Notes: generated from the letters alone by a model not told the origin. Numbered from the stretch's first letter, positions 11,712 to 25,000 are shown. The stretch: DNA of 64,000 bases from Hevea brasiliensis (GCF_030052815.1 NC_079510.1:43131225-43195224); one strand, 5' to 3'. Numbers and translations: made by a program.

Positions 11712-12497
11712 ATGGAGAAGGAAGACAAAGTCACACTATATGGAATGTGGGCAAGTACTTACTCTAAGAGAGTGGAAATGGCTCTCAGAATTAAAGGCAT
11801 ACCCTATGAGTATGTGGAGGAAGATTTAGCCAACAAGAGTCCATCCCTGCTTAAGTACAATCCAATTCACAAGAAAGTTCCTGTACTTGTTCATAATGGG
11901 AAACCCATAATAGAGTCGCTTGTCATCCTTGAATATATTGATGAAACTTGGAAAAATGCTTCTCCCCTTCTGCCTGAAGATCCCTATAAGAAAGCCAAAG
12001 TTCGCTTCTGGGCTAGTTTTATCCAGCAACAGGTAAATACCAAATTCACCCTAATTCTAATTGGAATTGTATGTTATTTTGGCTTGCTAGGATTGGGATT
12101 AATCCTGACAGGTTTATGGATGCAGTTGTTTGAGGCTATGGGCAAAGTCATGACGCAGGATGGAGAAGCACAAGAGAAAGCTGCAGATGAAGTGTTTGAG
12201 AAAATGAAAGCATTGGAAGAGGGAATGAGTGAATTCTTTCCGGAGGGCATTCAGGATATAGACGTCACAAAAATTGGATTACTAGACATCTTGATGAGCA
12301 CAACATTTGGGTCCTTCAAGGTTTTTGAGGAAGTGATTGGTGTAAAAATTCTTGTGCCTGAAAGAAACCCATTGATATACAAATGGGTGATAGCCTTGAA
12401 ACAAGTTCCATTGGTGCAAGAGTCACTCTCTCCCCCTCACAAGCTTGCGGCTCTTCTTCAACATTATAGACAGAATACTATAAAACCTTGCAATTAG
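11712..12497 (+). CDS. Tau-class glutathione S-transferase
   Basis: Exon 1 is 11712-12032 and exon 2 is 12126-12497. The 93 bp GT-AG intron has no stop and a length divisible by three, so it reads through; splicing gives 230 residues, the usual tau-class size. The enzyme conjugates glutathione to electrophiles in the cytosol for detoxification and stress responses. The thioredoxin-like N-terminal domain shows LYGMWASTYSKRVEMAL with the tau-type catalytic serine at about residue 15, then KKVPVLVHNGKPIIESLVILEYIDE, where the ES pair binds glutathione. The helical C-terminal domain follows, with the family's intron position after FWASFIQQQ. The acceptor at 12124-12125 is favoured because it restores LFEAMGKVM in frame. 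ATG 11712 gives the normal tau N-terminus; the upstream in-frame codons at 11658 have no family match. No lesion is seen. Confidence 0.93.
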   Translation: MEKEDKVTLYGMWASTYSKRVEMALRIKGIPYEYVEEDLANKSPSLLKYNPIHKKVPVLVHNGKPIIESLVILEYIDETWKNASPLLPEDPYKKAKVRFWASFIQQQVNTKFTLILIGIVCYFGLLGLGLILTGLWMQLFEAMGKVMTQDGEAQEKAADEVFEKMKALEEGMSEFFPEGIQDIDVTKIGLLDILMSTTFGSFKVFEEVIGVKILVPERNPLIYKWVIALKQVPLVQESLSPPHKLAALLQHYRQNTIKPCN

Positions 12498-12968
12498 ATA
12501 TCAGTGCGTGGAATTGTTGCTGTTTGTTGTGTTGGGTCTCATTTCAATAAGATAACAACCTTTTGTTAGTGGGGCAAATTCAACTTTAGTCCCTTTCTTA
12601 TGTACCAATGAATTGTTTGGCTTTTTTTTTTTTTTTTTTTTCCTTTTTAGCAATGAAATGGTTTTAATTAATTACTATTATTATACTAGAACAATCTTTT
12701 GTATTATTAAATTGTTTCAAATATATTATTATAATAAAAAATTTAATTGCATTACATTGTATTATAATGTATTTAATATTAGAATTGTACACGGTTTTTG
12801 AGTCTCTAACTAAATCGAAAAACGGTATGAAATTGAACTATAATTGAAAACGAATTGGATTGAAAAAGAATAATTATTGTAGGAATTGAATCATATTAAA
12901 TTGAATTTATTTTACTAATTTGGTTTAGTTTTGATTTTTCATCAATAATCGAACTGAATTGAAAAATT

Positions 12969-13019
<51 letters not shown>

Positions 13020-14390
13020 ATGATTTTTAAAATTATTATACAATTTTAACAAAATTACATATTTTTATATACAATGAAGATCATACATAGATGTAGATAA
13101 CCTAATTTGTCTTTAATTATATATAAACTAATTTTTTTTTCTTAATTATAAATGTATATAGGTAACTCAATATTAATTTTATCACTTTTAATCATAAATA
13201 TGTTAAATCACTTTATAGTAATTAATTATATGGCAAATTTACCTTTTAGTCATGTAATATATTTTTAAGTTAAAAATTATATAATTGAAAAATATATATA
13301 AGATAGTAAAATATAGTTATTAAGGGACATATTATGAAATGATTTAAAATTACGTTAGCTATTTTAAAAAAATTTTAATCATAATTTATAGAATCTTTAA
13401 TGAAGTGATTTATTGTTATTTTGTAATTGTGAATATAGAAATATAGTGACTTATTATGATATTTGTTGTTTTCTTATATTTTTATGTGAAAATTATTAAT
13501 TTGATTTTATGTTACTTTTATTGATTTTCTATTTTTATATTAATTTTGTTATTTTAATAGCATTATTATTTTTTTTAGATATTTTGATATTAGAAATATA
13601 TAATTATTTTTATTTTTTTAAAAGGAATATATTAATATTATAATTTTGAGTGTAAGAACTGAGAATCGAATAAGAACTGTAACTAAAAATGACAACAGAT
13701 TGGTTATTTGCATATACTTAATCCAATCTAATTATAATAGAATGAATTTTGGTACCATATAATTGAGTTGAGATAGGTTTGAACTTAAAAGTTAATATTC
13801 ATTACAGCTTTGGGTTTTAAATATTAAATATTAAATTTATTTATATAAATAATTAATTAGATATAATATATATTTTTAAAATAATATTTATAAAATTTTA
13901 TATATTACTTTTTTAAAAAAATAGAATTAAAATATTTTATAAAATTATTAATTTTTTAAATATAAATTATTGATAAAAATTTTTTATATAAATAATTAAT
14001 TAAAATATATAAAAATTAAATGAGTTTAAATAGTTTTTAGATAATAAAATTGAGTTTAAAATGAATTTATGTAGTTGATAATAAATTTTAATTAGATTTG
14101 AAATAATTTAAAAATAAAATTATTATATATATAATAATTATAATATAAGATTTAAAAATTATTTTATATAATTACTATATATATATATATAATAAATAAA
14201 TTTTATTTATTAATTATAATAAAATTTACACAAAATCTATCATATTAATAATTATACAAAACCGTTATTTATTCTAAAATTTGGACATAAATTCGAGGAT
14301 CAAATGTATGGATTGGGGCAAATCAAAATCAATATCTCCTCTTGTACCAAAAAAAAAAAATATATATATATATATATATCTCCTCCGCAA
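12498..14390. other. AT-rich intergenic DNA with a long (AT)n run
   Basis: No supported gene. It contains the 3' flank of the GST gene, a T18 run near 12624-12641 and a pure (AT)n microsatellite at about 12973-13016. Segments of the type TCGAAAAACGGTATG near 12818-12860 and TGAGAATCGAATAAG near 13660-13690 resemble the ends of dispersed plant repeats, but I could not delimit an element. A second (A)n(AT)n run lies at 14349-14379. Confidence 0.6.
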
Positions 14391-14396
14391 GATCGA

Positions 14397-14487
14397 TGAC
14401 GTGGATGCTTTAAATGGTGGACTGTCATGTCGACATATTTTCTCTCAAGATATATTCCGACACGTGTTTATCAGTTAACCTACGTGG
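14397..14487 (+). promoter_or_regulatory. Cluster of ACGT-core elements upstream of the FKF1-like gene
   Basis: Three ACGT-core motifs occur in 91 bp: TGACGTGG (14397-14404), a G-box CACGTG within ACACGTGT (14461-14466) and TACGTGG (14481-14487). They lie about 390-480 bp before the start codon at 14880. G-boxes bind bZIP and bHLH factors and are common in light- and clock-controlled promoters, which would suit an FKF1-type gene. No exact evening element (AAAATATCT) was noticed. The regulatory role is inferred from motif and position only. Confidence 0.4.
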
Positions 14488-14879
14488 ATGTATGTTCTTT
14501 CACTATGCCCCCACTGCTTCTTTATACTACCAAATTGCCATTTCTCAATTTCAGCTCTCATCATCCCATGCCTTACATTTTAGCATTGGAAAATCTAAGC
14601 TGATTTTTTTTATTAAAGTAAATTCTATGAAAATAATATTTTAATATAAATTAATATTATAATTAAATAATAAAAAAATATTTTTTTTTATTTTTTATAA
14701 AATAATTAAAAAAATATTTTATATATAAATTATTTTTTTCAAAATAAAAGTAGCGTTAGAATTTTGAAAAATAAGTTCCGACGCAGAACGCAATGGCACC
14801 ATACTCAGTCCACTAGCCCCTTTCTCCTTTTCTGTCTCCCACGCACACACGGAGACTCGCCAGAGGGAGAAAAACACTT

Positions 14880-15178
<299 letters not shown>

Positions 15179-15990
15179 TAGTAATTCCTTTTTTCCTCCC
15201 CTTTTCGTTTTCTGAGAGAATGGAGGAAAATGATGGTGATTTGATTGAAATGTATGTTGGATAGTTAGGTGGAGGCTGGCTGAAACTGGTAATTATTTTG
15301 ATTTGGTAAAGAAAAGGAACAAATTTTTTTGCTTTAATTTTCTGTTTGGTTGCTGAGAAAATGGAAGAAAATTGAACTGGGAATGTTGTGGTGGATGATG
15401 AGTTTTCCTGTAGGTAAAAAATGGTTTAGATTTTTTGGTTTTTGGTTATTCAATTCTGAATTGCGAGGGTAATTTCTGGAATTGGATTTATGATGTTGTC
15501 GATTGTGGTCAACCAACTTCGTCTTGACTTTTCCTTCAAGAAGGATAAATTAAAAGGAAAAATTTCTTAAAAGAAAGCAGGGTGTTTTCATCCGGTGTGG
15601 GTTTATGGTGGGGGTGGTGGAAGGTTGGTTCCAGCATCAATGTTGGCAGTGCTTGTGCAATGGTATAGATGGAATGAAAATTGCAAGAGCTTTATACTAT
15701 GCTTTTCCTTTTTAGAAGGTAAATGCGGCAATGATACTGTTGGATTTGGAGGAAGAAAAAACTAAGAAATTTAAGAGAGATTTATGCTAGAACAAGTAGA
15801 AGAAAGAAAACCATAAATACATCACTTAAATAGAGGATTTACATATACACATTCAAAGATTTTTTTTTTCTTTCTTTTCTTCCTCATTTTGCTAGCTCTC
15901 TCAAAACACTCTTTCTAGCTCTCTTAAGTTTTCTCTGCACCCTCTAATTCCAGCAGCAACTCTCACTCTTTCCAGCAGCAGCAGCAGCAC

Positions 15991-16901
15991 TGATGAGGAT
16001 CATCATGGAGGACCACCACCCTTCAAAGGGGAAATCACTTGGGCGGGAGCTAAGCAACTTCAAAGCATGCTCGTGGACCATAAAAGGATTTTCGGCTTAG
16101 AAGGGGAGCTGCATAAGGCCTAGCTTGCTTGCTTCAAGAATCTAAGTGGATCACCATGTGCCAAGTTGGAGCTTCCATTGCCACGTCAACAGCCACGTCA
16201 GATTCCATTGCCACGTCACCGACCACATCACCAGTCACTTTGGACATGCCTCATGCCACCTTGGAGTCCACTTGGCAGCCACCTAGGTGTTTGTAGGGCT
16301 CACGCCACGTGGAGAGAGCTCATTGGTTCATTTGAATTAAAGAGAGCTACTTTTTGACCAAGTGGGCCTTAATATTCTGCCACAAAGAGGGACTAATTGC
16401 TGCCACCTTCTGCCCTTTTGCAATTAATGCTGCTACCATTTTTTGTCTTTATAATTAATCCACTTACTATTCTTGTTAGAATAGCCAACATGGCACAATT
16501 ATTTGTAACTTTTGTCTTAACAATTTTAGCTTGTGTTTCTGTAACCCTAGGTTTATAAGGAAGAGAATACCATCTTCTTCCTTCAGTTTTTATTTCTGCT
16601 GTACATGAGAGCCTCCCTTAGAGAGAGTTTGAGTTTTCTTTCTTGCTAGTTTCTGGAAGAACTAGAACTTAGGCAACTTGATCACATGCCTATTTTACTT
16701 GATGATCAATGTAATCTCCCACAAGTTGGGTTATTGTGTTGACACTTGATCTGTTCCTCTTTGAAATATATATTATGGTGCTTCTTTTTCCATAGAGATT
16801 GCATCTTATTTTGTTCAAAGAAAACTTGTTATGGTGTTGATGATTCTTGGGTTCCATTAGAGGTCTGCATCCTTAGGCAATGTTGATTTGGGTGCTTATC
16901 A
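15991..16901 (+). repeat. 5' LTR of element 2
   Basis: 911 bp, TG...CA ends, alignable along its whole length with 28557-29471 with scattered substitutions and small indels. The first ~130 bp correspond to coding sequence when the same segment is the 3' LTR. A basal promoter is likely in the TTTATAAGGAAGAGAATACC area near 16552-16572 (inference). Confidence 0.92.
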
Positions 16902-16904
16902 TAT

Positions 16905-16916
16905 TGGTATCAGAGC
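16905..16916 (+). other. Primer binding site of element 2 (tRNA-iMet)
   Basis: TGGTATCAGAGC begins 3 nt after the end of the 5' LTR. Confidence 0.9.
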
Positions 16917-18360
16917 ATTAGGGCATCAAATCAAGTAAGTATCCTTCATTCCTTATCTTCCTTTAGTTGATTTTTCTGTTTGGTTTAATCTTCTAAGGCA
17001 TTTTGCCAAATATGACATTTCTAGGGTTTTTGTTTTTCTTCATCTTCCATGTTTTTCATTTTTGTTTCTAATACTTGCTACTGAAATCTTCATCTAGGGT
17101 TTTAGAGAAGTTTCTTTAGATCTGTCTTTGATTCCAGTTTTGTCTTAGGGTTTAATTTATATTCTAGCTTATACCATCTTTGTGCTAGCTAATTTCTTTG
17201 AACTCTTGTATAATATCAAGCATGTTGAGCCTACTGCAGTAATTTTGATTTATGAGAGATTGATGAATTGATGACTGAAATTGGGAATTGACATGATTAG
17301 TAACTGATAGCAATGCAATTTTGATGATATATCTACTGCCCTATTTGGAGTTCGTGGTGTTTGTGCTGGAATTGTGATTTCTTACCATTGGGGAAAATTA
17401 TAGAAATGTGGGGTTAAAGTTTGAATTTGGCTTTGAAATTTCACTAGAATCATTTGAGTATAATTATTTTGCTTCATACCAAATTTGAGGTGAAAATACC
17501 ACTGTTTGCCTATTGAACCAAATTTTGCGGAGAAACTGAACTATTTTTAGTTCACATAGCAAACCAACCCAGAAAACTCTGAAAATTTACAGCCTTTTTA
17601 TATCTCATTTCACTAGTTCCTGTGTCAATTTTGGGAGTTTTTTTAACATTGTTTGCCTAGCAAACTAAAATTTTACGGTAGACTTGATCAAATTTAGTTC
17701 ACATAAGAAACTAATCCAGAAAACTCTGAAAATTTATAGGCTATTTATAACCCATTTCAGTAGTTCCCATGTCAATTTTGGGGATCGTTTGATACTGTTC
17801 TTTAATCGAACCAAAATTTTGCGGTAGACCTGATCAAATTTAGCTTATATAGTAAACCCCCTTAGAAACTCCTGAAATTTTACTAGTTGTTGGCCAGTAT
17901 TGGGTTTCTAGTGTGTACCAAATTTCAGATCAAAATATAGTCGTTTGTGGGGTGAACTAAAATTGGAGCATATTTTTGGTAAATTATGTTAACTGCTGGT
18001 ATCTGTGCTGCATTGATTACAAATTTTAATATTTGAGCTTGATATCATTTCATTAAGTTGTCTTCATTCCAGTTTACTAACTCTTCATTTGGTGTCTATA
18101 TCTTATTTTGACCCCAGTGTCACATTGCTTGTTCTTGTGTCACGTGTTGTTCCTTGTCGTTCTTGATCATTTTGTTTAAAATTTGTAAGTTTTTGAATTG
18201 CCATTGGTATCTTAGTTCCAAGGGAACCAAGTAAGAAGAAGTAAGTGGTAAAAGGCTTGAGGGTGTGAGTGCATTAGAGGGTAAAAGCCATCTGTTTGTG
18301 TGAAACACCTAGAAAGGGTTAGCCATTTCCTACTAACTTGTTTTCTTGCAGCTCAAAATC
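16917..18360 (+). other. Untranslated leader of element 2
   Basis: About 1.4 kb without a supported frame between the primer site and the gag start codon (18361). It is T-rich and contains three copies of a ~147 bp imperfect tandem repeat at about 17500-17935. Confidence 0.7.
17500..17935 (+). repeat. ~147 bp imperfect tandem repeats in the element 2 leader
   Basis: Three units share the landmarks AACCAAATTTTGCGG, then TTAGTTCACATAG, then CCAGAAAACTCTGAAAATTTA. They start at about 17504, 17652 and 17797. Adjacent units agree at most positions; the third is the most diverged. Confidence 0.75.
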
Positions 18361-19518
18361 ATGTCAAATGAAACTGGTAGTAGTGGGGAGAGAGTCCTAG
18401 TTGATGAAGCTATGTATAGGGACGCCATGGCTGCACAATTTGAGAGGTTGACCTTGGGCATGAATACATTGAGGGATGACGTGAATAGGATTTTGGAGGA
18501 GATGAGAAGGGATAGGGAAGAGAGAGCAAGGGGTAAAGATGATGCTAGGGATAGAAGGCAAGATGTGAGAAATATAGGGGAACCAAGAGTGGAGAACCTT
18601 GAGGGTGAAGTGCATGTTGAGGAAGAGTTTAAGGAAGCAATAGAAGAAGAATTTGATGTTGGAAACTACAACTGTGGTGGTAGGGGTTATAGACCATCTA
18701 GGCCCAGGGGAGCTAGAGGTAGAAGAGGAGGTAGGTTGCTTAGATTTGGGGAGTATAGATTTGGTGATTATGGATATGGGAGCCCAGAAGAGAGGGTAGA
18801 CACTAATGTGGGTAGTATTAAGATGAAAATTCCTCCCTTTCATGGGAAGGAGAATTCGGATGCTTACATGGAATGGGAAAGGCAATTTGAGCTAATTTTT
18901 TAGTGTCATAACTATAGTGAAGAAAAGAAGGTGAAATTTGCAACTGTAGAGTTTAAGGAGTATACTATAGTATGGTGGGACCAGTTGATGGTTAGGAGAA
19001 GGACATTAGGTCTTAGATCCATTGCTTCTTGGGAGGCTATGAAAGAAGCAATGAGGGAGAGGTTTGTTCCCCAACACTACTTTAGGGAACTCCACCAAAG
19101 GTTGCAAAGGATGACACAAGGAGGGAAGAGTGTAGAGGAGTACTATAAGGCAATGGAGATAGCCTTAGCAAGGGCACAATTAGATGAACCTCCAGAGGCT
19201 ACTATGGCACGTTTCCTAGCTGGTCTTAACATGGAAATTGCACATGTTGTTGAGTTGCACTCTTACACTAATTTGACTAAGTTGGTGCACATAGCCATTA
19301 AAGTAGAAAAACATTTGAAGATGAAGAGAGCTTTGAAGTATGGTAGTGGTGTCCATTTAGCTCTAAAGGCCCCTTGGAAACCAAATGTAGATAAGACTTT
19401 TAAGGGTGAGAAAGAAATTCTTAAGTTTAGGAAAGAAGAGTGGAAGGGGAAAGAAAAGGTAGAAAGTAAAGATAAGGGAAAGGGGGGGGTACTATCACTA
19501 CTAGGACTAGAGATGTGA
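18361..19518 (+). pseudogene. gag (capsid region) of element 2
   Basis: ATG 18361 opens SNETGSSGERVLVDEAMYRD, followed by a charged coiled-coil-like stretch and a Gly/Arg-rich segment (RPRGARGRRGG). The conserved gag core then appears: MKIPPFHGKENSDAYMEWERQF, VEFKEYTIVWWDQL and FVPQHYFRELHQRLQRM. An in-frame TAG at 18901-18903 cuts the core, and the frame resumes unchanged downstream. A G8 run near 19483-19490 shifts the frame just before the zinc knuckle. The gene would encode the virus-like particle protein; it is broken. Confidence 0.88.
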
Positions 19519-20168
19519 AGTGTTTCAAGTGTTTAGGATACGGGCATTATGCTTCCCAATATTCTAACAAGAGAGTCATGGTGATTAGGGAAGATGGGGA
19601 GGTAGAGAGTGAGGAAGAAAATGAATCCGAACCTTTGATGTTAGTTGAGGGGAATGAAAATGAAGAGGATGTGCACGTTGAAGAGCCATCCGATGGGTAT
19701 GACTTTGCATTGGTTACCATGAGGACCTTGAGTGCTCAACCTATTGTGGATAGTGATGAGTTGCAAAGGGAAAACATCTTTCATACTAGGTGTGTGGTGA
19801 AGGAGAAATTGTGTAGCATGATTATAGATGGGGTTAGTTGTTGCAATGTGGCTAGTTCCTTACTTGTGGAGAAATTAAGATTGCCTACCCTTAAGCATCC
19901 TAAACCTTATGGGTTACAATGGCTAAGTGATTGCAACTAAGTGAAGGTAACTAAGCAAGTAGTGGTACCTTTCACTATAGGGAGCTACCATAATGAGGTC
20001 TTATGTGATGTAGTGCCCATGATAGCTACACATATCTTGCTAGGTAGGCTATGGCAGTATGATAGGTATGTGATTCATGATGGGAGGAAGAATTATTACA
20101 ATTTGAAGAAAGATGGCCACACACATGCCTTGGTGCCCTTGTCACCATCACAAGCACATGAGGACTAA
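19515..20168 (+). pseudogene. Zinc knuckle and protease region of element 2
   Basis: The frame opens with a nucleocapsid knuckle CFKCLGYGHYASQY, in which the last zinc ligand is tyrosine instead of cysteine. An acidic linker follows, then the retropepsin region with CSMIIDGVSCCNVASSLLVEKL and HILLGRLWQYDRYVIHDG. Two in-frame TAA codons (19938-19940 and 20166-20168) interrupt it. It would have processed the polyprotein. Confidence 0.8.
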
Positions 20169-20892
20169 ATGAGAATATTGAGGGCTATTCAGGAGAGAAA
20201 AGAAAGTTGGAGAGAAAAATTAAGAGAGGCCGAGCACAAGAGTGAAGAAAGTAAAGAAACGAGTGATGGGAAAGAGAAAAAGAAAGAAGTGAAAGAAAAG
20301 AAAGTGAGTGTAATGGAAAAGGGAGAGGGCTCGGGACAAAAGGAGAGAAGAGAGAAAAATATGAGCTTGTATGTTGGGGGAAGGGAGTTGAGAGGAGCTT
20401 TGAGGGGTGGGATGCCATTATGCATTCTCATGTATAGGGAGAATTATTTAAATGTTTCTGACCTTAACCCCAATCTTCCTTCTTGTATTTTCTCTACTTG
20501 TATTTCATTATTTTATGTCTCCTCACTCATATCGAAGTGTAGTTCTAGGCATTCTAGCTATCCGGACAACACTGGTCACCGGAACAGTAGAACGCACTAC
20601 TGAACATAGGGGTGTTACAGGCCGAGCATAAGAGTGAAGAAAGTAAAGAAAAGAGTGATGGGAAAGAGAAAAAGAAAGAAGTGAAAGAAAAGAAAGTGAG
20701 TGTAATGGAAAAGGGAGAGGGCTCGGGACAAAAGGAGAGAAGAGAGAAAAAGATGAGCTTGTATGTTGGGGGAAGGGAGTTGAGAGGAGCTTTGAGGGGT
20801 GGGATGCCATTGTGCATTCTCATGTATAGGATTTAAATGTTTCTGACCTTGACCCCAATCTTCCTTCTTCTGTTGTGTCTCTTTTGCAGGAA
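20169..20892 (+). repeat. Duplicated Lys/Glu-rich linker segment in element 2
   Basis: About 210-260 bp encoding a Lys/Glu-rich linker (KEKKKEVKEKK, then SLYVGGRELRGALRGGMPLCILMYR) occurs twice, starting at 20229 and again at 20621 with nearly the same sequence (offset 392 bp). The copies are separated by about 100 bp of foreign-looking sequence ending ATAGGGGTGTTACAG, which in reverse orientation starts TGTAACACCCCTAT like many Gypsy LTRs. The second copy runs on into RT. A duplication with a captured LTR fragment is one explanation. Confidence 0.7.
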
Positions 20893-20901
20893 TACTAGGA
20901 T

Positions 20902-21792
20902 GTGTTTCCTGATGAGATACCTTCGGATTTACCACCTATTAGAGGTATTGAACACGAAATAGATTTCATTCCTGGTGCTCAAATTCCTAATAGACCAGCC
21001 TATAGGAGTAGTCCAGCTGAGACTAAGGAGCTTCAAAGACAGGTAGATGAGCTTTTGGCTAAGGGACATGTCCGTGAGAGCATGAGTCCTTGTGCGGTTC
21101 CTGTTTTGCTTATGCCAAAGAAGGATGGAATGTATAGGATGTGCGTGGATTGTAGAGCTGTGAATAAAATCACTGTAAAGTATCGCCACCCTATTCCTAG
21201 ATTGGATGATTTATTGGATGAATTGCATGGTTCTTGTTTTTTTAGTAAGATTGATTTGAAGAGCGGTTACCATCAAATTAGAATGAGAGTTGGTGATGAA
21301 TGGAAAACTGCCTTCAAAACAAAACATGACTTATATGAGTGGCTAGTAATGCCTTTTGGTCTCTCTAATGCCCCTAGTACTTTCATGAGGCTTATGAATC
21401 ATGTTTTGAGAGCTTTTATTGGACAGTTTGTTATTGTCTACTTTGATGATATTCTTGTCTATAGCAAAAACATTGATGATCATTTACATCATTTGAAATT
21501 TGTGTTTGATGTGTTGAGAAAAGAAAAATTATATGCAAATGTGAAAAAGTGTTCTTTTTGCTTAGAAAGAATTGTGTTTTTGGGATTTGTTGTGAGTAGC
21601 AAAGGTGTTGAAGTAGATGATGAAAAGGTTAAGGCAATTAGAGATTGGCCAACACCTAAAAATGCATTTGAAGTTAGGAGCTTTCATGAATTAGCAAGTT
21701 TTTATAGGAGATTTGTACATTTGTTTGGGGTAAAGAACATGAACATGCATTTGCCATGTTTAAAGGGAAATTGTGTTCTGCACCTTTATTAA
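20902..21792 (+). pseudogene. Reverse transcriptase of element 2
   Basis: A 296-residue frame with [21 protein letters not shown] of the protease-RT linker, then [51 protein letters not shown] and the active site [11 protein letters not shown]. These motifs are typical of the CRM/Reina branch of plant chromoviruses. The frame leaves at about 21720 after FYRRFV, where roughly 25 residues of the connection are missing. Confidence 0.9.
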
Positions 21793-22019
21793 TTTTGCCT
21801 AATTTTTACAAGAAATTTTAGATTGAATGTGATGCATCAGGTGTAGGGATTGGAGCTATTCTCATGCAAGAGAAACGTCCAATTGCTTACTTTAGTGAAA
21901 AGTTGCATGGTGCCACATTAAATTATTTTACATATGACAAAGAATTGCATGCATTAGTTAGGGCATCAGAGACATGGCAACATTATCTATGGCCTAAGGA
22001 ATTTGTCATACATTCTGAT
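21724..22019 (+). pseudogene. RNase H, first part, of element 2
   Basis: In a frame different from RT one reads [89 protein letters not shown], with one in-frame TAG near 21818. It stops at the hAT insertion; the reading continues at about 27129 with HESLKC. Confidence 0.85.
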
Positions 22020-25000
22020 TTATAGTTACCAGATTTGTCACCTTCACCTGGGTACCGCGTTCCAGATCGCGAGTCCCAGATCGGGGGACGTTTGCGTCCC
22101 ACAACGCTGCGGGACGCGTTCTGAAACATCAAATCTAGTGAATCCATTCACTCAACATTAAGCATCACTGTGAATAGAAAATCAAAGGGGAAAAATTGAA
22201 GTAAGGGGAAGAAATACAAAGAATTTGAATAATCGTAATCTAAATATTGATTTTTTTTCTCTGTTTTTCTTCTCAGCAGTGGGTACAATGCTTCTGCCTC
22301 AAATCATAACCAATAAAATCACCATTGTGAAAAATCTGTATCTGCCATTGTTGGGACTTGGGAGCTTGCAGCGAACACAGAATCATCACCAACAGGATCA
22401 TGAAGATCTCAACAAATCACCATTTAAAAAAGGGAAAAAAAGGCATGAAGGATAGGAGGAGATTCGATTCGACTTTGGACCAAGAATATACAAGAAGGAA
22501 ACAATTTGAAGTCTGGACTCTGGAATTGTTGGTAACTGAAAAGAAAAAAACAGGATGAAAAAGCAGAGGATGGGATGAAAGGAAAAAATCAGCGTTGATG
22601 AAGATGAAGTTGAGTAGGAGACAAATCCTCTCCATAACACGTCTCTGAGCAAGAAGCTTCTGGAGTCTGGACTCTATGCCTCTATCTAGCAATTAATTTA
22701 TTAAAAAAATAAAACACACTTTTATTTAATTTTAGTGGCTCCAGCTGTCTAGTGCATTTTATTTCAATTTTTTTATTTATTCTTTTTAATATTAAAAGTA
22801 AAGTATTCAATTTTTAATAATTGATTTTTAAAAAAATATTAATATGATATATATATAATTACTTGTTTTACGCATAAAAATAAAATATTTAAATTAAAAA
22901 TAATAAAAATAATTACATTAAAAATGATAAGACATACATGCAATGCACATATATCAAAAGGCCAATATGTGCTTGCGTGTATATTTATATATATTAAAAA
23001 TAATATTTTACATATATTTATTAGTTATGAGACTTTAATAAAGATTAAATTTTTTTTTACCTACTTATTTAAAAATTGATGAGTTATATTTTAATTAATA
23101 AGCCCTTTAATTTTAATAAGTACTACTAGTATGTTATTGGATGAGAATATTAATACTTTTTTTAAAATAGGAGATTAGGACAGTGAGACTCGTATATAAT
23201 TTTATGAGATGGATGATATATATTTAGTCATTGGATTAAATCATGCTAGATATTATTAATATCTTTTTAATTTTTACAATAATATAATAAAAATATTACA
23301 ATTATAATTAAATAAGAGTGTAAGGTATTCTATTAAAAATTTCTCATATCCCAATCAAATTAAATTGTAAGATAATTAGATATTAAAACTTTACAAAACT
23401 TAGCTCATATATTAAAAAAAATAGATAAATTAATATTCAATATAATCAAATTCACTCCAAGTGGAGAATCACAAATTTTTAATTTATTATAATTTCAGAG
23501 TACAATTTCTAGCAATAATAGTTCAAGCATCACTAAATAGAGATTATTTTATAATTTTACTCAAAAAATAACTGCACAGAAATATGAATTAGTATTAAGT
23601 AGCTTATAGATATACACATAATCATATAATACTATAATATTATATGTATACGATTCATGTAGTTAAATATAATCACAATAATAAAGATTATACTGTAAGT
23701 CATGAAGTATTATATTAAATACCGACTAAAATAGTTTAATAATTAATATACATCATTTTAATTGCTTAATAATAAAGTAACTTATTATAATCCTAATTAT
23801 TTGATGAAATAACTTAAATTATAATAAAAGGACCATTTAAGTTAAAGGCTGTATTTTATAATTAAATAACTTTTATAATTTAAGATATTAATTTAATAAT
23901 TATTCTTCACGTTTTTAGGTAATTAAATGTAAATAAAAGTAATTGAAAATTAAAATTATAACAAAGGAAAAAGACAATTGCCCACAGAATACGAATATAA
24001 TACGGAAAAGTCATTGATTTGTATTAATATCTATATAATTGATATTATATTAAAGAAATAATAGGAAACAGAGTTGGAATATATATGGAATTTAATATTA
24101 TTAAGGAAAACATATCAAACAAAATAGAATCATTCATCTGTACCAATTGTAAATCAAGTAAAGATATAGAAACAGAGTAGGATATGAAACAAAACAAATG
24201 CCGAAACAGAGTAGGATACGAAAACTAGGTCTGCTGACTTTACATTAGTACAGTGCAGTTTTCTAATGTAAAGCAAGCTGCAGCTGCTGCACGCCATTCA
24301 CCCTTTGCAGAGAATAAAGTTTCATTTTCTTTTTCACATAAACATGGTGTTCGGAAAAAATAGATCAGATCAGGAAAAAAATTCCATTAAAATACATGAA
24401 GATTCAAGTGATGAGAATGAAGATGTAGAATCAATTGAGAAACCAAATCTCAAAATTGAAAACGCATCAATGCAGAAACAACAAGATTCAACAACAAAGC
24501 CACTATTGAGTGAAATCAATGTTATTGGAGCATCCAAAGGAAAGAATTCAGGAGGAACAAAGTGTTGGTCATGCAAGCATTGTAACAATCAATTCAATAG
24601 TTCATACACAAGAATTCACTATCACTTTTTTGGAGCTCCACCAGGGAAGAAAGCAGGAATTCAACGTTGCCCAGCACTCATGAAAGATAGAGTTAAATAT
24701 GAAAAGGTGAGAAGAATGGTTGAAGAAGCAGAGAAATCAGGTGTGTCTTCATCTCTAAAAAATTCCACAATTTGCACAAAGCTTAAACCAATTGTTGCTA
24801 AAGCTAATCCTATAGCAAGTGCTTTTAGCATGATGGAAAGGGATGCGGTGGACTTAAAAGTGATGAGAGGGCTATGTGCTAATGGAATTCCTTTTAATGT
24901 TCTACGAAATCCTCAATTTTGTGAGATGATTACAGCAATTAACAATGCCCCAAAAGGATATAAAGCACCCTCTTATGAAAAAGCAAGAACTATATTGTTA

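Noticed and set aside
11658..12497. A single 279-residue GST frame without intron
   Set aside because: Residues 126-156 of that frame are hydrophobic and unlike any GST, have GT...AG borders, and sit at the known intron position of tau-class genes. Removing 12033-12125 gives a normal 230-residue enzyme.
16000..16400. A small gene with CCACGTCA repeats
   Set aside because: The sequence is the LTR of element 2. The coding look comes from the integrase tail that the 3' LTR copy encodes.
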